Source of the DNA: Hyphomicrobiales bacterium
GTDB lineage: Bacteria > Pseudomonadota > Alphaproteobacteria > Rhizobiales > Beijerinckiaceae
Assembly: GCA_947455725.1 (NCBI GenBank)
Contig: CANGPL010000001.1
Location: forward strand, 61,545 to 125,544
DNA: 64,000 nt
Reading direction: 5' to 3'
Below are positions 47,999 through 57,457 of this stretch, in pieces; position 1 is the stretch's first letter, and the number at the start of each line of letters is the position of its first letter. Below the pieces are notes generated by a model. That model worked only from the letters and a program-made list of their open reading frames with translations. It searched no databases and had not been told where the DNA came from. Made by a program: the position numbers and the translations under genes.

Positions 47999-49621
47999 TT
48001 ACGATGCAGACCGACGGGAGAATTTTTTATCAACAAACTTCGAATAGGTTTCGAGCATCTGACGGAGATGGTTTTCCATATGGCCCGGGCGATCTGAATA
48101 ATGATCTAACACCGTCAAGATTCGTGGAATACGGTTATATTTTTGCTCGGTAATCGCTGATACAAGGTTTAACCGGCAGACGAGCATATGAACCAATTCT
48201 CCGGCTCCAATCATAGAGGGCGACTCGACATGCGAGACATAGTCGGGTTCCGGGATACGCCAATTTCCAAAATTTTCCGTTAAATTTTGATCAATATTAT
48301 GCGGCACCCAAACATTCGTTCCTAAAAAAATCGTTTCTCTCAAGACGAATGGGGAAAACTCAAAACGCTGCAGATAATTCCATGGTGCGTTAATGCCGGT
48401 CACGAATTTATTGTTCTCTTTGCGATAGAAGAACATATCAATCGTCGTTCCCGTTTCATAATGGACAACAGGAAGCTGATAGGTGCGGTTGCCGCGAATA
48501 TATTCAAAAAAGATTTTGAATTTTCCGCTATCAAGAATCCGTTGAACAATGTCGAACTGTTCTTCCCAGCCAAAAAGGCCGACATCCATATCCTTGTCGT
48601 GGGAAAGCACAGAGCCGGTGCGGGCATAACCAAGCAACGTGCCGGATACCAAGAAAATGGCTTTGCCGGTTGGCTCCAAAATTTCTTGCAATTCAGCAAG
48701 CGCTTTACCTGCCTCTTCCGGATTGAAATCATCCTTGGCCGTAGACGTAGATGAGCATTGATCCTCGCTCTTCTCTGCAGATTTTTCGTCGGGCGTCAGA
48801 TCGATATGCTCGCAAATCGTTTCAATGAAACGATCCATTTCGCGGATAGAGGCAAGGTAATCACCCTGTTGGCAATAGGCTTCGGCCAAACGATGAAAGG
48901 CCACATGCTTGTCGGAATTATGGTCTGAGCGTTTGGCAAGCTCGGCAACACGGTTCCAGTTTTCCGCCTTTGCATAGCATTCAACGGCGTGAAGATTAAC
49001 GTGGTCCCAAAGCTCGGAATATGCCTCGCGATCAATGGCGTTTAAGATAAGCTCATGGCAACGTGCCATTGAGTTCCAATCGGTCAGCGGCGGCAACAAA
49101 GCCTGTCGCTCCGAAAGGCGGTATTTTAGGCTGGTGATGGCGGCATCTTCCGGCTTGTTAGCGAGAAAGTCAGCAATCAAAATCTCAGCAAGGGGCAAGC
49201 GGCCAAAGTCAACGGCGAGCTCAATGGCGTCGAACCAGTTGGCCAAATCGGTCTCGGTCACAATCCCTGGCGGATTGATATCATCCCGGTTATGAATAAG
49301 GGCGCTAATCGTTTGAATAACGATGTGATCATCGCCTAAAGGTGCAATTTCTTCGACAAGCGCGTTGCCCATAATGGATCGGTAAGCGTGCAAAACCAGA
49401 TAGGCGCGCTCAAATTGTGTCGTATTTTCGACAGCTAGTGTTGTGATAAACATGACGACGCTTGGCTGGCGAGATCCGCGTGCCAAATGCAACAGATCGC
49501 GGTCCATTAGCCCTTCAAGGCCAATTTTTTCAATCAATTGACCGAGTAATACGGTATCATTTGTATTTAATGCCTTTGTCAGGACATTAAAATTTTCGAG
49601 CGTAGCCGTCTTTACCCGCAT
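47999..49621 (-). CDS. LicD/fukutin-like phosphotransferase with N-terminal helical region
   Basis: 540 residues. The first 270 residues are helical and TPR-like (AFHRLAEAYCQQGDYLASIR at about 241-260), then a Ser/Glu-rich spacer (280-300). The LicD domain follows: SGTLLGYARTGSVLSHDKDM at 326-345, with Asp342, Asp344 and Asp346 as the expected metal-binding acidic cluster, then TYQLPVVHYETGTTIDMFFY. LicD enzymes move phosphocholine; their eukaryotic relatives fukutin and FKRP move ribitol phosphate from CDP-ribitol. The next gene probably makes a CDP-polyol, so a polyol-phosphate transfer is the best inference. It is first in the operon, just behind a sigma-54-type promoter. Confidence 0.78.
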   Translation of the reverse strand: MRVKTATLENFNVLTKALNTNDTVLLGQLIEKIGLEGLMDRDLLHLARGSRQPSVVMFITTLAVENTTQFERAYLVLHAYRSIMGNALVEEIAPLGDDHIVIQTISALIHNRDDINPPGIVTETDLANWFDAIELAVDFGRLPLAEILIADFLANKPEDAAITSLKYRLSERQALLPPLTDWNSMARCHELILNAIDREAYSELWDHVNLHAVECYAKAENWNRVAELAKRSDHNSDKHVAFHRLAEAYCQQGDYLASIREMDRFIETICEHIDLTPDEKSAEKSEDQCSSTSTAKDDFNPEEAGKALAELQEILEPTGKAIFLVSGTLLGYARTGSVLSHDKDMDVGLFGWEEQFDIVQRILDSGKFKIFFEYIRGNRTYQLPVVHYETGTTIDMFFYRKENNKFVTGINAPWNYLQRFEFSPFVLRETIFLGTNVWVPHNIDQNLTENFGNWRIPEPDYVSHVESPSMIGAGELVHMLVCRLNLVSAITEQKYNRIPRILTVLDHYSDRPGHMENHLRQMLETYSKFVDKKFSRRSAS

Positions 49622-49657
49622 GATGTTGGATCCTGTCTGTTCATCTGACAGTGATTT

Positions 49658-49673
49658 AGCAATAAATATGCCA
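49658..49673 (-). promoter_or_regulatory. Sigma-54-type promoter of the glycan operon
   Basis: On the - strand TGGCATATTTATTGCT: GG-N10-GC exact, TTGCT perfect. The predicted transcription start is near 49646, 25 bases before the LicD-like ATG. This places the whole operon (to 38489) under the same class of promoter as fliD and flagellin 3. Confidence 0.75.
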
Positions 49674-49771
49674 CGGAATTTAAGGCTTCACCTTAACGCT
49701 CCGCATGGCTATGTTCGGGCAAGGGTCAGGGTGGGGGCTAAGCCGCCGCCAACAAGGATACACAAAGGCGA

Positions 49772-50410
49772 ATGGCGCAGGCTGAAGCAGTTAAGGTTCC
49801 GGAAGACGAGTTCAACTTCGCGCCTATGACGGAGCGTGAACGTCTTGAGGCCATCGATAAGGTGAAAGCAAAACTCGCCTCCATTGTTGAAACCTCTCAC
49901 GATGGCTCGGCGCTTACTGCCCGTGTTCGCTTGCTGCGCCTGTGGCAGGAATTGGCGTCGACACGCGGTACTGATTATGTCGAACCGGAGCCGTCCGTTC
50001 AAACGGAAGAACCACTTGTTACGCCGGAGACGGAAGTTGTCGCTGAGCATGGACAGGTTTCTGAGGAGCCTGCTGAACTTCACCCTACGGGCTCGGTGGT
50101 GATCGATAGTTCCACGGTAGAGCATTCTCTCCATGTCGTTGAAGAGGTGAGTGATACGCCTAAACCGCACACCGACGAAGCCCTTGAGCAATACGGTCCC
50201 TTTCTTCCAAAGCCTGCCCCGCTTCTGTCGGATCGCATTCGCCTTCGCATGATCAAAGAAGGCGTTATCATGAATAGGCGCCTTCCACCCGGCACCATTG
50301 TCCTTGTTTATCCACTTGATGGTGAACATTTGATCGAGCAAGGAATTGCCGAGATTTTGCCCGCCCACGCTGATGAGCCCGACACTTCAGTCGAGATGCT
50401 CGAGTTTTAA
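49772..50410 (+). CDS. Protein of unknown function next to flagellar genes
   Basis: 212 residues, soluble. An N-terminal helical part (about 15-70, TERERLEAIDKVKAKLASIV) is followed by an acidic Pro/Glu/Val-rich stretch (about 70-150, probably disordered). The C-terminal part (150-205) contains SDRIRLRMIKEGVIMNRRLP and GTIVLVYPLDGEHLIEQGIA. I do not recognise it. It is divergent from the glycan operon and its last 4 bases overlap the convergent transglycosylase gene. A flagellar or cell-surface accessory role is only suggested by position. Confidence 0.6.
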   Translation: MAQAEAVKVPEDEFNFAPMTERERLEAIDKVKAKLASIVETSHDGSALTARVRLLRLWQELASTRGTDYVEPEPSVQTEEPLVTPETEVVAEHGQVSEEPAELHPTGSVVIDSSTVEHSLHVVEEVSDTPKPHTDEALEQYGPFLPKPAPLLSDRIRLRMIKEGVIMNRRLPPGTIVLVYPLDGEHLIEQGIAEILPAHADEPDTSVEMLEF

Positions 50411-51468
50411 ATCGTCGGCCGCGTATGAATCCCGTCTGATGCATCACGCGAGGTGAGGCCCTTTTGTGCCTGTTCGTTCATCTTGCCCGGATCAGCCGAC
50501 CATTTACTCGCCGAGTCGAGGAACTTCGCTAAGGAATCAACGCTTACCGGCGCATCGGCCTCGTTAACCATTGGCGCGCTCGTCGTTGCCGGCGGTGCAG
50601 AAGCTGCAGCCGCTCGCGGTGCCGCTGGCATCACAGGCGCCTTGGCGCTGAATTTAGGCTGTGCGACTTGTCCGATCGATCCATCAACCGTTTTTACAAC
50701 TATCGTCGCCCCCTGTTCTATCGGCTTCGGACGAATGGATGATAGCGTTTCGGGAAGTTTTAGCCGTTGAACGAGGGAATCAACCACAGCCACACGCGCA
50801 GGTGATGTATTCTCTGCCAGCGCATTGGCTGCAAGTTGAACGGATTGCTTGCTCACCGGAGCGCCACCGTCAAAGCGTTTAGCAAAACGCTGATAGATGT
50901 CGTTAAAGGATGCTGGCGCGCCATCCTTGTAAAAGATGGTTTTGTTGGCATTGGCAGCGCTCGGTAAAATATCGGCTGCCGGCGCATTCGGGTTCTGTTT
51001 CATGCCCGCGAGAAATTTGGCAGCACCGCCGGATCCAAGAAAATGAGCGAGGTAAAGATCGGTTGGCCCGGTTACTTTATGGCCCTGCGCCTGTAAGGCT
51101 TTGGCGTTATCAATCGCATAATGCGCGGCAAGGCGAGCTGAGATTTCTGGGTTATTGCGAAGATCGAGAATTTTCTGACGATCAGCGGCGGATGTCACGC
51201 CGCCACGCAACGCCGACGCCTCGCTTGAAAGCCCCATAGCGTCGCCATGCTGTTCGACGACTTTGAGCCAGGTATCTTTGGTAAACTGGAACAGACCGCT
51301 GGCCGAGCTCGTTCCCGCTTTGGCCTGTGCATTCAAGCCGCTTTCCACCTTGGCTTGCTGGAAAAGGAAGGTGAAATCAACGCCAGTTGCCGCGGCCGCC
51401 GTCTTAATGGCGCCGGATATCGGATCTAAAAAAGAGGTATTGGCAGCTGAGATGTCACCGATGGCCAT
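50407..51468 (-). CDS. SLT-type lytic transglycosylase, probably flagellar (SltF-like)
   Basis: 353 residues. The soluble lytic transglycosylase domain occupies about 15-170: FLFQQAKVESGLNAQAKAG with catalytic Glu42, then ASGLFQFTKDTWLKVV and YLAHFLGSGGAAKFLAG. The C-terminal half is Pro/Ala-rich with no known domain. No clear signal peptide, as in flagellum-exported muramidases. It cleaves peptidoglycan so that the rod can pass. Because FlgJ here has only its rod-binding part, this enzyme may supply the missing activity, as SltF does in Rhodobacter. A sigma-54-like site lies just upstream. Confidence 0.82.
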   Translation of the reverse strand: MAIGDISAANTSFLDPISGAIKTAAAATGVDFTFLFQQAKVESGLNAQAKAGTSSASGLFQFTKDTWLKVVEQHGDAMGLSSEASALRGGVTSAADRQKILDLRNNPEISARLAAHYAIDNAKALQAQGHKVTGPTDLYLAHFLGSGGAAKFLAGMKQNPNAPAADILPSAANANKTIFYKDGAPASFNDIYQRFAKRFDGGAPVSKQSVQLAANALAENTSPARVAVVDSLVQRLKLPETLSSIRPKPIEQGATIVVKTVDGSIGQVAQPKFSAKAPVMPAAPRAAAASAPPATTSAPMVNEADAPVSVDSLAKFLDSASKWSADPGKMNEQAQKGLTSRDASDGIHTRPTI

Positions 51469-51507
51469 GAGGCGAAATTCTCCAATGAATAAGGCTAGCC
51501 AGCGATT

Positions 51508-51523
51508 AGCAATTTCTATACCA
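51508..51523 (-). promoter_or_regulatory. Sigma-54-like promoter of the transglycosylase gene
   Basis: On the - strand TGGTATAGAAATTGCT: GG-N10-GC exact and TTGCT perfect, -24 element TGGTAT slightly off consensus. The predicted start is about 28 bases before the ATG. Confidence 0.6.
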
Positions 51524-51595
51524 GATAGGGTGTAGATTGCCCATCATGAGTGAGGCAGACCCGGTCAGGTGGGTCGTTAAGTAGGGTAGCACGTC

Positions 51596-52102
51596 GTGGA
51601 CAGTTTCTTTTCAATCAGCGCGATCTTTATGGTAGTCATGATCCTGATCGTGATCATTGCCGTTCAGCAATATCAGCAAAATGCGCAGTATCGTGAAATC
51701 CAGGACCGACTTCGCGAAATCCGACACGCCGAAATGCTCGAGCAGCAAGCGCTCGCCTTGCGGTCCGAGCGCTCCGCGATTTTGGATCCGGTTAACGTAC
51801 TCGAGGCGTCCCTGCAGACAAAGGGTTTGAAAACGCTTTCGAATGATGAACTTATTTTTGTCGATAATGCCCGTAAACGCGTTAAAATGATTAATGAGAC
51901 ACTTATCGGGAACCGGCAATGGATGGGCCCGCCCTTCGATCTCGAATGGCACGAATTTTTAGATCGGATCCCGACGGTTCGCGCGGCTTATCTCGCGGCC
52001 AATTTTAATGACGCGCCTCCGGCAGATAACTCAGCTGACCAGCCGATTGGCACCACCAATCTCACCTCGTTTTCGGGACCGTCGGCGCCTATGGGCTCCT
52101 AA
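51596..52102 (+). CDS. Small membrane-anchored protein of unknown function
   Basis: 168 residues from GTG at 51596, preceded by AGGG. One membrane helix (about 7-24, ISAIFMVVMILIVIIAVQQY) is followed by a basic/glutamine-rich coiled-coil-like stretch (25-65) and a soluble domain with WMGPPFDLEWHEFLDRIPTV. The C-terminal 35 residues are Pro/Asn/Ser-rich. No family recognised. It lies on the opposite strand between flagellar genes and converges with flgL. Confidence 0.6.
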   Translation: MDSFFSISAIFMVVMILIVIIAVQQYQQNAQYREIQDRLREIRHAEMLEQQALALRSERSAILDPVNVLEASLQTKGLKTLSNDELIFVDNARKRVKMINETLIGNRQWMGPPFDLEWHEFLDRIPTVRAAYLAANFNDAPPADNSADQPIGTTNLTSFSGPSAPMGS

Positions 52103-52109
52103 GCCGCTT

Positions 52110-53012
52110 CTATTTCAGATAGTTAAACAGCGATAATTGCGAAACTTTGGCAAAGACTGTCTGCGCGGCATTCAATGTTAGTGTTTTTTGCTGCAATTGA
52201 GTTGCGAGCTGAGCGATGTCAGCGTCTTCTGCCGATGATTTATCGGCCTTAACATTCACCAGTAAATTTTGGCTGTTCTGATCCGTCATCTCCACCTTTT
52301 GCAGGCGCGAGCCGCAGATGGCCTGATAGGTAGCGACATGATCGACGACGCCTTGGATCTGGCTCACATTATCGGCGGTCAAAGGCCCATTGGCCAATTG
52401 ATCTGTAGCATTTTTGATGACCTGAAATATAGAAAGCGACTCACTGCCCGAACGGCTCGCATTCATGAAAATTTCAAGACCATTGCTCGATGTAGGGGTG
52501 TTCACGCCGCGCGCTAACTCTACTTCCTTGCGGCCCGTATCGCCGATATAAGAAACGCCATCGGCATTAACTTTGAAGGGTTCTTTATCGCCCTTATAAC
52601 CAGCGAAAAGATAATCCCCATTTGGGTCGACCGTATTACCAAGTGCAACAAGCTGCTGAGAAAGCTGCGACATCTCAGCAGAAATGGCTGCGCGCGCGGT
52701 CGCGTCATTCGTACCATTGCCGCCCTGAATCGTTAATTCATGCAGACGCCCTACAACATTAGCAACCGAGCTTAATACGGTATCTTCCTGTGACAGGCGT
52801 GATTTAGCGACACCGATATTGCGGCTATATTGATTGATCGTTGCCTCGGCCTGCCCCAGTCTGGCCGCTGTCGTATAAGCGCCCGGGTCATCAGATGGAA
52901 CAAGGATTTTTTTTCCAGAGGAAACTTGCTCTTGGATTTTTCCAATCTGCGATTGCAGATCAGACATGCTCGTTACCTGTGTCTGGAAAAATTGTTTGGT
53001 TCCGATTTGCAT
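52110..53012 (-). CDS. flgL: Flagellar hook-filament junction protein FlgL
   Basis: 300 residues, usual length. HAP3 joins the hook-side FlgK to the flagellin filament. N-terminus QIGTKQFFQTQVTSMSDLQS with SSGKKILVPSDDPGAYTTAA near 32-51; LNAAQTVFAKVSQLSLFNYL at the C-terminus is the coiled D0 end. It begins 3 bases after flgK stops and is the last gene of the - strand hook operon. Confidence 0.93.
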   Translation of the reverse strand: MQIGTKQFFQTQVTSMSDLQSQIGKIQEQVSSGKKILVPSDDPGAYTTAARLGQAEATINQYSRNIGVAKSRLSQEDTVLSSVANVVGRLHELTIQGGNGTNDATARAAISAEMSQLSQQLVALGNTVDPNGDYLFAGYKGDKEPFKVNADGVSYIGDTGRKEVELARGVNTPTSSNGLEIFMNASRSGSESLSIFQVIKNATDQLANGPLTADNVSQIQGVVDHVATYQAICGSRLQKVEMTDQNSQNLLVNVKADKSSAEDADIAQLATQLQQKTLTLNAAQTVFAKVSQLSLFNYLK

Positions 53013-53015
53013 GGA

Positions 53016-56000
53016 TTATCCTCCGGCGGCCTTGAGAATCGCACTAAAGAGCGCCTGTGCGGTTGAAACAATTTGGGCGCAGGCCTGATAGGCTTGCTGC
53101 ATTTTAATGAGTTCTGCGGCTTCCGTATCAAGGCTCACGCCGGTTGATGCGTCGTAGCTTGCCGTAATACTATCCGACACGGTTTTGGCCGACGTCGCGG
53201 CGCTTTGTGCCGCAGCTGAAGAGGAGCCAACCTGCCCAACTGTTGACGTATAGATGTCCTGTAGCGATCCTGATCCTTTGCCGAAGAGGTCGCTTGTTGC
53301 AAAGTCCGAAAGCGCCTGCGCATTGCGGTTATCGCCGGTGCGGTTCGGGTCGGTGGTAATATGAAACAGATCGCCAATATTGGCGGAACCATCAACGGTG
53401 AAGGTCGCGCCAAGATAATGAACTGGCTCACCCGACATATAGCGGCGCGTTGCTAATAATGTGCCTTTAATCGGATTACCATTCGTATCGCGCGCTAATT
53501 GGCCGGTACTATCCGTCTTCAGTGAATAGATTTTCAATTGATTATTGGCCGCAATTTCAACCTCAACATCCGGCATGGTTGGATTAGTCACGTTCAACGT
53601 GCTCGGATAGGTCGCAGCAATTTGCCGCGTGCCATTCGCTTGTCCCTGCACGGCAACAACCAGATCTTCCGGCACGCCTTGCCCCGCGACAAGCGATGAA
53701 ATCGTCAGCTTCTGCCCAATGCGCGAAACGCTTGCCGATGTATCGGCCAGATCGCTCGCATCACCGGTTGTCGCATCATTTCCAATCATCGATGAAATCG
53801 AGAGTGTCGAGCCATCAACCGACGCCGTCAGATCCGATCCAGCAAAGCCATATCGTGCCACTTGATCACGAATCGCTTTAGTGCTGGAAGAAACGCCGGT
53901 AAGGCTCGTTTCTGCCGTGAGATTTGAAAGCGTATTGGTAATCAAAACATGATGATCGGTCGTGATTGAAATCGCGTTTTGCAAGACCCCAAAATCAGTT
54001 GATAAAGCCGTCTGTGCATCGCTCAGCGATTGGGTAGTTGTACCGCTCGCATAAATCTTTTCGTTCACCGTGCCAGCCAAGCCTAATGCCGCGGTACCCG
54101 ATCCTGTGATTGAGAGCCGTGGTGGTGTTCTTGTTAATTGCTGTGGTAGAGAAATAACGACCTGCTGCTGTGAGGGGTTCGCCCCATCAGGTGTTGCCAG
54201 TGTTACTTTGAGATCAGGATTACCATCGACACTGAATGTACCGCTTGATCCATAGGCGCCAGTCGCAGGATCAATTGCGCGGTTAAACGTTATATTGCTC
54301 GCTTTACCGTCTAGCGTAATCGTGAACTTCAACGGCGTGACCGTATTTTGCGATAGATTAATCATACCGCCAATAATGCTCCGTTGTGGAGCCAGTGCAT
54401 TGATACGCTGAGCCATTGCATCCGCAATAGCAGCCGAATTTTTCCCCGCGACCGCATCACCAGCTAAGCGGATCGCATGATCAACGCCCGAAAGTTTCAG
54501 GGAATAGACCGCGCCCGGATTAGACGCATAAGGCGGTAAGGGCGATGTCCAAGGGCTATCAGTTTCGGGCGTTACGTCAAAGCTAATCGTGCTCTCTCGC
54601 CCAATTGATGTTGCTAGATTAGTCGTTGAAATCGGTGATGTCGAAGTCACGAGCTTTAGATTGCGATAAATCGTCTCTGTTTGCGGAATTTGGGCCGTTA
54701 ATAAAGGCACTCTTCCGGCATACGCCGGAAAGTATATAGAAAGAGATTTTGTTTGCGGGTCGTAAGCAACAGTCCTATCCGCCCAATCGGCGGGTGCGGA
54801 CGGATTATTCGTTGAAAAATAATTTTCAATTTTTGCGCCAACCTTGTCAGGCGTGTTATCATCGGCGCTAAGTGCAATCGTTTCCGAACCAATGGTGATG
54901 GTCGCAGGTCCCGTTACAACATGGCTTAGATCAAAGCTTTGAATTTCCGAAACAGGTGGAATTGCATTCGCATCGCCTATGGCCGTCTCGGTCGCGGTGC
55001 TTATCCCTGGCGTCATTGCGTCAGCGGAAAAACTATTGATCGGATTACCGGCACTGTCTTTGAGTATAGAGGAGGATGCCGATGTTCGGCCCGCGATCTG
55101 CACGCCTTCACGCGTTAAGACGTTAATATTACTTGCCGCCGCGCGCTGGGTGCAATTGGCCAAGATAGGCGTTGTAGAGCCGGGCGGCTGAAACGCAGCA
55201 TAGCTGATATTGTTTTGTCCAAGCGCATTAATCGTAACGGTACCATTGCTCACACTGGCATAGAGCGCATCACCAAGCGTCGTCGTGCTATTGGTTGCAG
55301 GGTATTTGATCGTCTCAAAGACGCGATTCATCTCATCCGCTATCGCTTGTGCGGGATTAGCCTGCGTCGCAGGATCCGTCGGCACGCCATCGGGGAACAA
55401 GGTCATCGACGGGAGCGGTATAGAATTAACCGTTAAATTTAACGGTCCGGCATTCAAACTATGCAATGTGGACGGATCAGGCACGCTATCATTTGATGCT
55501 GGAGATACAGCAGGTTTCAGATCAAGCTTGAAACTCGCCGCTGATATGTCACCGAGCGAATAAAGCGTTACATTGTCCGCACCCGTGGGAATTGAAGCGA
55601 TAACGCCGTCTTTCTTAACACCCACCGCACCAGCGGGTGAGAGCGACCGGTTGAAAATATCTTTAATCGATGGAACAGAAGAAGGCGCCACAGGCGCGCC
55701 TGATGCGTTTAATGTCATCAAAGCGGAGCCGCTATTGGCGGGCAACGCTTCGGCCAATTGCGGCAAGGATGCCGCAAGCTGGCTTGGGTCATTGATCAAG
55801 AGATGCATTCCGGCCGCTGCATTCGCAAGCGGTGAGAAGGTAAACATGTCTTGATTGGCAGCCGTTCCAACGAAATGCACGGTCATGCCATCAATCGTAA
55901 CCGAGTCTTTGCCCGTCACCTGCGTGTTGGTCTGCGGACTTGTGACCGACCATAATCCCGTATTTGCGTTATATTGCGCCTTATAGGTGCCCGAGCCTAT

Positions 56001-57062
56001 TTCTTGTACATTGGAAACATCAAGCTGTGCCGATTCCTGTCCTTTATTGGTGTGTGCAGCTGATACCGTAAACGTATTGGGCGAATAAAGCGCGCCACCC
56101 TGTTTACCATTAAGATCAACGCCTTTTTGATGCTGGCCATTAATCGCTTTTGCGAATCCGGTTGCCAGCTGATCAAGCTGACCTTTAAGCATGCTGATCT
56201 GATCATCATAAGCGATAATGCCACCTAATGTGCCGCCTGTTGCGGAGGGAAGGGGCGTGCTCGCACCATAAGGATCAAGCGTAATTTGCACATGCCCATC
56301 GACACGCGACGCCGCTAATTTTTTAGCACCCATCTGATCAACCAGCGCGGGTGATCCCGTGCTGTCGCCAAGATAGAGATTCGTCGCACCACTCGGACGG
56401 GTCGATGCTGTTACATTGGCAATTTTGCCAATGCTGTTGATAATCTTATCGCGCTGATCGAGCAGATCATTTGCGCCACCTTTGGTGTCATTGATTTGAT
56501 CGAGCTTCGAGTTAATATCGGCCAATTGCTTGGTAAAACTATTAAGCTGCGTCAATTGATCATTGGCATCGATGATAACCGCATCCGATTCTTGCGAAAG
56601 CGTTGTCGCCTGTGTGCGGAACCCCGAGGCCAAATTTTCCGCGGCTTGCAAGACGGTCGCACGCACTGGAATGGAGGACGGCGTTGTCGCAAAATCCTGC
56701 ATCCGGGAGAAGAAGGTTTGGGCCAGCGTTCCAATATCGCCACTACCGGAGAACATCGACTTTTCAAGACGGTTCAAGCGATCAGATAGTGCGGTTGCTT
56801 CAGCCGAGTTTGATTGTGCAAGGCGCATCTCGGATTGAACAAAGGAATTCGTTGCGCGATTGATAACATCCACATTCACGCCGGAGCCGGATGAGCCCTT
56901 AAGTGTCGTCGGTCCGCTCGACGCTTCGCCCACGCCGACAAGCTGCGCATTCCGGCGGGTATACCCGTCGGTATTGGCATTAACGATATTGTTACCGGTA
57001 ACTTCCAGCGATTTCCGATAGGCGGAAAGGCCGGATGATCCGATGCTTAAAATATCTGCCAC
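53016..57062 (-). CDS. flgK: Very large flagellar hook-associated protein FlgK (1348 aa)
   Basis: The ends are typical FlgK: N-terminal ILSIGSSGLSAYRKSLEVTG then NNIVNANTDGYTRRNAQLV, and the helical region with LDQRDKIINSIGKIANV near 205-221; C-terminal GVSLDTEAAELIKMQQAYQA and ending SAILKAAGG. HAP1 forms the junction between hook and filament and is exported by the flagellar apparatus. Common FlgK is about 550 residues; here roughly 700-800 extra residues fill the middle, rich in Ser, Thr and Asn with beta-type sequence. Part of the insert (SFDLSHVVTGPATI, near residue 705, then YDPQTKSLSIYFPA) resembles the middle of FlgE in this window. No frameshift or stop interrupts it. Confidence 0.93.
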   Translation of the reverse strand: MADILSIGSSGLSAYRKSLEVTGNNIVNANTDGYTRRNAQLVGVGEASSGPTTLKGSSGSGVNVDVINRATNSFVQSEMRLAQSNSAEATALSDRLNRLEKSMFSGSGDIGTLAQTFFSRMQDFATTPSSIPVRATVLQAAENLASGFRTQATTLSQESDAVIIDANDQLTQLNSFTKQLADINSKLDQINDTKGGANDLLDQRDKIINSIGKIANVTASTRPSGATNLYLGDSTGSPALVDQMGAKKLAASRVDGHVQITLDPYGASTPLPSATGGTLGGIIAYDDQISMLKGQLDQLATGFAKAINGQHQKGVDLNGKQGGALYSPNTFTVSAAHTNKGQESAQLDVSNVQEIGSGTYKAQYNANTGLWSVTSPQTNTQVTGKDSVTIDGMTVHFVGTAANQDMFTFSPLANAAAGMHLLINDPSQLAASLPQLAEALPANSGSALMTLNASGAPVAPSSVPSIKDIFNRSLSPAGAVGVKKDGVIASIPTGADNVTLYSLGDISAASFKLDLKPAVSPASNDSVPDPSTLHSLNAGPLNLTVNSIPLPSMTLFPDGVPTDPATQANPAQAIADEMNRVFETIKYPATNSTTTLGDALYASVSNGTVTINALGQNNISYAAFQPPGSTTPILANCTQRAAASNINVLTREGVQIAGRTSASSSILKDSAGNPINSFSADAMTPGISTATETAIGDANAIPPVSEIQSFDLSHVVTGPATITIGSETIALSADDNTPDKVGAKIENYFSTNNPSAPADWADRTVAYDPQTKSLSIYFPAYAGRVPLLTAQIPQTETIYRNLKLVTSTSPISTTNLATSIGRESTISFDVTPETDSPWTSPLPPYASNPGAVYSLKLSGVDHAIRLAGDAVAGKNSAAIADAMAQRINALAPQRSIIGGMINLSQNTVTPLKFTITLDGKASNITFNRAIDPATGAYGSSGTFSVDGNPDLKVTLATPDGANPSQQQVVISLPQQLTRTPPRLSITGSGTAALGLAGTVNEKIYASGTTTQSLSDAQTALSTDFGVLQNAISITTDHHVLITNTLSNLTAETSLTGVSSSTKAIRDQVARYGFAGSDLTASVDGSTLSISSMIGNDATTGDASDLADTSASVSRIGQKLTISSLVAGQGVPEDLVVAVQGQANGTRQIAATYPSTLNVTNPTMPDVEVEIAANNQLKIYSLKTDSTGQLARDTNGNPIKGTLLATRRYMSGEPVHYLGATFTVDGSANIGDLFHITTDPNRTGDNRNAQALSDFATSDLFGKGSGSLQDIYTSTVGQVGSSSAAAQSAATSAKTVSDSITASYDASTGVSLDTEAAELIKMQQAYQACAQIVSTAQALFSAILKAAGG

Positions 57063-57096
57063 GCGTCAGGTCCTTAATGCCGTGTCGGTCGAATTG

Positions 57097-57447
57097 TTAG
57101 CGTTTCGAAGGTGCGGGTGTATCGCCGACATTCTTTGCAAATGTCCGCGAGATGGCTTCGGCGATGCCGAATTTATTCTGCTTTGTCGCCAAGTCTGCAT
57201 AGGCGCCATCGAGCATCGAAAGAAATGGCTTTTGATCTTCATTATCCATCAAGCCATCATCAAGCTTTGCTTCGTGCATTTGCTTCAGCATGGTTTGCAC
57301 AAAGAGCGATTCAAATCCTTTTGCCGCCTGATCCAATGTTGCCTTTGAGCCAACGCGTTTGGCCTCATCAAAGGTCATCGCGCTTTTGGAAAGCGATGAA
57401 GAGCGAACGGGTGGAAGGCTGGAAGGATCAAGTTTAAGCACGTTCAT
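57097..57447 (-). CDS. flgJ: FlgJ-type rod-binding protein (rod domain only)
   Basis: 116 residues with only the rod-binding domain of FlgJ: QAAKGFESLFVQTMLKQMHE then DGLMDNEDQKPFLSMLDGAY. The C-terminal muramidase domain of enterobacterial FlgJ is absent, as usual in alphaproteobacteria, where a separate SLT protein takes over (see the gene at 50407). It lies between flgI and flgK with short gaps. Confidence 0.88.
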   Translation of the reverse strand: MNVLKLDPSSLPPVRSSSLSKSAMTFDEAKRVGSKATLDQAAKGFESLFVQTMLKQMHEAKLDDGLMDNEDQKPFLSMLDGAYADLATKQNKFGIAEAISRTFAKNVGDTPAPSKR

Positions 57448-57457
57448 CGGTTTGGCC

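Noticed and set aside
49680..49696. TTAAGG-CCTTAA hairpin upstream of the glycan operon
   Set aside because: Only a 6-bp stem in AT-rich sequence; could be an activator site but there is nothing to support it.
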